Assembly (NCBI GenBank): GCA_023146355.1
Contig: JAGLCH010000199.1
Location: forward strand, 1 to 6,961
Length of the DNA stretch: 6,961 bases
Direction of reading: 5' to 3'
Source of the DNA: Bacteriovoracaceae bacterium
GTDB taxonomy: Bacteria; Bdellovibrionota; Bacteriovoracia; Bacteriovoracales; Bacteriovoracaceae
The notes below the pieces were generated by a model, which was given only the letters and a program-made list of their open reading frames with translations, was not told where the DNA came from and did no database searches. This document shows positions 5,957 through 6,961 of this stretch, piece by piece. Within the stretch, counting starts at the first letter, position 1; each line of letters begins with the position of its first letter. The position numbers and the translations under genes were made by a program.

Positions 5957-6682
5957 TTACATCCTGAATTCTTCACCGAGATAGTACTTACGTGCTTTCT
6001 CGTCGTTGATAATTTCATCGGGCGTACCAGAGACCAAGATTTCACCACTATTCATTATGTAGCCTCGGTCAACAATCCCCAAGGTTTCTCTAACGTTGTG
6101 ATCAGTAATGAGTACACCAATATTTCGGCCTTTTAATCCTGTAATAATTGACTGAATATCATTAACCGCAAGAGGGTCAACACCTGCAAAGGGTTCATCA
6201 AGTAAGATGAACTTGGGTTCAAGGGCAAGGGCACGAGCTATTTCAACTCTTCGCCTTTCACCACCGGAAAGAGCTCCACCTTTAGAATTCCGAATATGAG
6301 AAAGACCGAAGTCTTTAATTAAGGAATTTAAAAGAGTGATTTTTTTCGCCTTTGGCAGGTCTCTGTTTTCAAGTACCGCGTAAATATTGGCCTCAACTGT
6401 AAGGTCTCTAAAAATGGATGCTTCCTGAGGAAGATATCCAATACCTTGAAGTGCCCGCTTATGAATAGGATCTTTTGTAACATCAACACCAGAAAGGTTA
6501 ATATCCCCCTCATCTGGTTTTACAAGTCCTACCATCATATAAAAGCTAGTTGTTTTACCTGCACCATTGGGTCCCAAAAGGCCCACAATCTCGCCTTGCT
6601 CTACGCGAACACCAACGCCTTTAACGACAGTTCTGCCACCATAGGTTTTTTTTAAATTTTTTGCTTCTAAGAATGCAACCAT
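5957..6682 (-). CDS. lptB: LptB, ATPase of the LPS export transporter
   Basis: LptB is the cytoplasmic ATPase that pairs with LptF/LptG to extract lipopolysaccharide from the inner membrane and push it along the LptC-LptA bridge. The 241-aa product is full length and has every ABC motif: Walker A GPNGAGKT (37-44), Q-loop Q86 in YLPQEASIF, signature LSGGE (138-142), Walker B FILLDE (158-163) with catalytic E163, D-loop AGVDP (166-170) and H-loop H195 in TDHNVRET. The YLPQE..IF and DHNVRETL wording is typical of LptB rather than of the similar LivF/LivG amino-acid ATPases, and the lptA and rpoN neighbours confirm it. The ATG immediately follows the lptA stop with no gap; CGGA just inside the end of lptA is the likely ribosome binding site, so coupling to lptA is probable. 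An A8 run in codons 10-13 is a minor oddity. Confidence 0.97.
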   Translation of the reverse strand: MVAFLEAKNLKKTYGGRTVVKGVGVRVEQGEIVGLLGPNGAGKTTSFYMMVGLVKPDEGDINLSGVDVTKDPIHKRALQGIGYLPQEASIFRDLTVEANIYAVLENRDLPKAKKITLLNSLIKDFGLSHIRNSKGGALSGGERRRVEIARALALEPKFILLDEPFAGVDPLAVNDIQSIITGLKGRNIGVLITDHNVRETLGIVDRGYIMNSGEILVSGTPDEIINDEKARKYYLGEEFRM

Positions 6683-6961
6683 TTATTTTCCGTTACTTTT
6701 TACTCTAAAATTTGAGCTAGCATCATCTACTTCGATAACAGAGTTATCCTCATGTAAAATAATCTTATTACCTCGAATAACATCGCTTTCTTGGTAGACC
6801 TTAGGGTATCCAGTCAGGATAATCATTGATTCCTTCATTAGGCCCTCTAGATCTTCTGCGTATGCTCTCCTAATAATGACTTTTCCATCAGTTGTAACAA
6901 CTCGTTCTCTTACTTTCACATCGGAACGGAGAGAAAAATACTTGAGCTTTTTGTTATAGTT
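6683..6961 (-). CDS. lptA: LptA/OstA-family LPS transport protein (5' end outside window)
   Basis: LptA is the periplasmic protein that forms the beta-jellyroll bridge carrying LPS to the outer membrane. Only the C-terminal 92 residues are present. The frame is open to the window edge, so the GTG at 6919 is an internal valine rather than a start. The fragment has the alternating hydrophobic/polar pattern of OstA repeats, and the ending TGYPKVYQESDVIRGNKI followed by a VIEVDDASS strand is the usual LptA close, where NP/YP-x-V precedes D-V-x-x-G-x-x-I. Location directly before lptB matches the conserved lptA-lptB pair. LptC or an LptC-LptA fusion cannot be excluded without the missing N-terminus; a signal peptide would be expected there. 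Confidence 0.85.
   Translation of the reverse strand, partial: NYNKKLKYFSLRSDVKVRERVVTTDGKVIIRRAYAEDLEGLMKESMIILTGYPKVYQESDVIRGNKIILHEDNSVIEVDDASSNFRVKSNGK

Noticed and set aside
6646..6653. A8 run near the start of lptB (minus strand) as a possible frameshift site
   Set aside because: LptB is full length and intact in the zero frame. Short A-runs are expected at Lys/Asn codons in an AT-rich genome, and no downstream stimulatory structure is evident.

Overview
The window is AT-rich (about 60% by eye) and carries a tightly packed gene block read entirely from the minus strand. It comes from a Gram-negative bacterium, because it encodes lipopolysaccharide-export genes (lptA, lptB). The order lptA-lptB-rpoN-hpf is the classic proteobacterial rpoN locus. 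The AT-rich composition, together with clpS-clpA and an orphan membrane protein downstream, makes me think of the Bdellovibrio/Bacteriovorax side of the old Deltaproteobacteria. That placement is an inference, not something the sequence proves.

Layout in the direction of transcription (right to left): the 3' part of lptA (cut by the window edge at 6961); lptB, whose ATG abuts the lptA stop; rpoN (sigma-54), 11 nt further on; an 85-nt gap with a perfect Shine-Dalgarno, a six-codon mini-ORF and a candidate promoter; hpf (short ribosome hibernation factor); a 61-nt gap with a hairpin; an unrecognised three-helix membrane protein; an 81-nt gap; clpS; and clpA, which overlaps clpS by an ATGA. Left of the clpA stop is a T-rich stretch, then about 65 nt that may be the tail of a convergent plus-strand gene. 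There are no RNA genes, insertion sequences, CRISPR arrays or large repeats.

The genes fall into three functions. LptA/LptB belong to the pathway moving LPS from the inner to the outer membrane. RpoN and HPF set alternative transcription and ribosome silencing under nutrient limitation. ClpS/ClpA form the N-end-rule adaptor and unfoldase that feed ClpP. In enterobacteria the genes after hpf are ptsN, rapZ and npr. Here that position is taken by the unknown membrane protein and clpSA.

Most of the window is ordinary core-genome material. The points most worth a second look are the orphan membrane protein in the ptsN position, a G8 tract in the ClpA linker that could act as a slippage site, an acidic insertion in the ClpA N-domain, and the leader-like region before hpf. 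I do not see a convincing new multi-gene system.
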